Under the pieces are notes generated by a model. That model did not search any database. It saw nothing but the letters and a program-made list of their open reading frames with translations, and had not been told where the DNA came from. Positions 60,877 to 61,246 of a DNA stretch of 61,246 nucleotides are shown here, piece after piece; within the stretch, counting starts at the first letter, position 1; each line of letters begins with the position of its first letter. The stretch comes from Umbribacter vaginalis (GTDB lineage Bacteria > Actinomycetota > Coriobacteriia > Coriobacteriales > Eggerthellaceae): positions 1 to 61,246 of the forward strand of contig KQ959672.1 of NCBI GenBank assembly GCA_001552935.1, written 5' to 3'. A program made the position numbers and the translations under genes.

Positions 60877-60972
60877 TTAAGCCTGTGTTGCCACTAAAGC
60901 AATAGCGGTCAAACACGCAACCACGCCAATCCCAACAGTAAGCAAAAGCTTGTTTTCAGCCTTACTCTTCAT
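60877..60972 (-). CDS. Possible 31-residue membrane peptide or gene remnant
   Basis: The frame reads MKSKAENKLLLTVGIGVVAC and continues with a hydrophobic end. The open frame extends upstream to about 61060 without a start codon, and a second hydrophobic stretch (LVGVLLLVVAISLG) lies there, so this may be the C-terminal relic of a two-helix membrane protein instead. The ribosome binding site is weak (TTTAGGC). Confidence 0.25.
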   Translation of the reverse strand: MKSKAENKLLLTVGIGVVACLTAIALVATQA

Positions 60973-61026
60973 GCCTAAAGAAATAGCCACAACAAGTAGC
61001 AGTACTCCAACAAGCCGGAAGGTTAA

Positions 61027-61176
61027 GCTGAAAGTATCTCCCGGAACTGCAAATATTTATTTAAGAGCCCATCTTATGCCGCTTCATTTGTTTTAGGAAT
61101 GACAACAAACGGTAAGACCGACTGGAAAACGGAAGATGGCAAATCGCTTAAAGATTTAGAAGAAATGGAAATCTAA
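61027..61176 (+). pseudogene. Remnant of a DUF4357-domain protein
   Basis: An open stretch of 49 codons without a start codon ends in YAASFVLGMTTNGKTDWKTE and DGKSLKDLEE. This resembles the C-terminal DUF4357 domain (AAFVLG, G...WK...DGKTL) found in some GIY-YIG nuclease and restriction-associated proteins. Upstream there is a stop codon, so only the last domain remains. Together with the hydrophobic relic next to it, it suggests a decayed gene region. The final 70 bp of the window show nothing further. Confidence 0.5.
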
Positions 61177-61246
61177 AAGCGTTATGTGGGTCAAGTCTCA
61201 ACTTTGGTGTAAATTAATTTCCTTCCCTTTATCTGCTATTTTTATG

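Overview
The window looks like chromosomal DNA of an anaerobic actinobacterium of the class Coriobacteriia, family Eggerthellaceae. This is inferred from gene content: Tat-exported flavin reductase with a NapC/NrfH-type cytochrome, a DMSO-reductase-family operon, LuxR regulators with long membrane N-termini, cell-wall-binding type 2 repeats, and heme synthesis through siroheme. Base composition is moderate by eye, lower than most relatives, so a Cryptobacterium-like organism is plausible but unproven. A perfect 16-bp parS site at positions 5-20 suggests that the left end lies in the origin-proximal part of the chromosome.

Layout, left to right. 1-3221 (minus strand): a truncated membrane LuxR regulator, a Tat/lipoprotein fumarate-reductase-like flavoprotein and its multiheme cytochrome partner. 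4186-9740: an AT-rich repair/mutagenesis block with a UvrD-type helicase-nuclease, a Y-family DNA polymerase and a small protein. 9987-17142: a GAF histidine kinase and NarL-type regulator, then a three-subunit molybdopterin oxidoreductase. 17571-25118: one giant secreted subtilisin-like protease carrying three cell-wall-binding repeats. 25573-31962: housekeeping genes (Asp23, nusB, xseB, dxs, dcd, a Fur-family regulator, a 5-formyl-THF cyclo-ligase, an Rrf2 regulator). 32067-38025 (minus): molybdate uptake (modC, modB, modA, modD), ispE and tadA. 38061-42888: two tRNA-Ser genes, a D-amino-acid aminotransferase, a glycine riboswitch in front of an alanine/glycine symporter, tRNA-Arg, a 23-residue membrane peptide and a shikimate-kinase-like gene. 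43166-44962: a second membrane LuxR regulator. 45436-57713: an apparently complete operon from glutamyl-tRNA to heme b by the siroheme (Ahb) route, ending in a tRNA-Glu gene. 57759-61246: tatD, tcdA, an amino-acid ABC ATPase and the remnant of a DUF4357 protein.

The modules fit together. Molybdate import supplies the cofactor of the oxidoreductase. The heme operon supplies the multiheme cytochrome. Glutamyl-tRNA, the HemA substrate, is made from a tRNA whose gene closes the same operon. The most striking enzyme is a single 1027-residue protein that joins the AhbD heme synthase to both siroheme decarboxylase subunits, AhbA and AhbB, behind a His-rich leader.

A second theme runs through the window: short tandem repeats, usually with periods that are multiples of three (9, 12, 15, 18, 30, 33, 36, 57 bp), lie both between genes and in frame inside linkers or tails of housekeeping enzymes (HemA, HemD, NusB/XseB, Dxs, cyclo-ligase, histidine kinase, the Ahb fusion, TatD). 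Several share a GGGAACG core. This looks like a genome-wide repeat-generating process and is the most unusual non-gene signal here.
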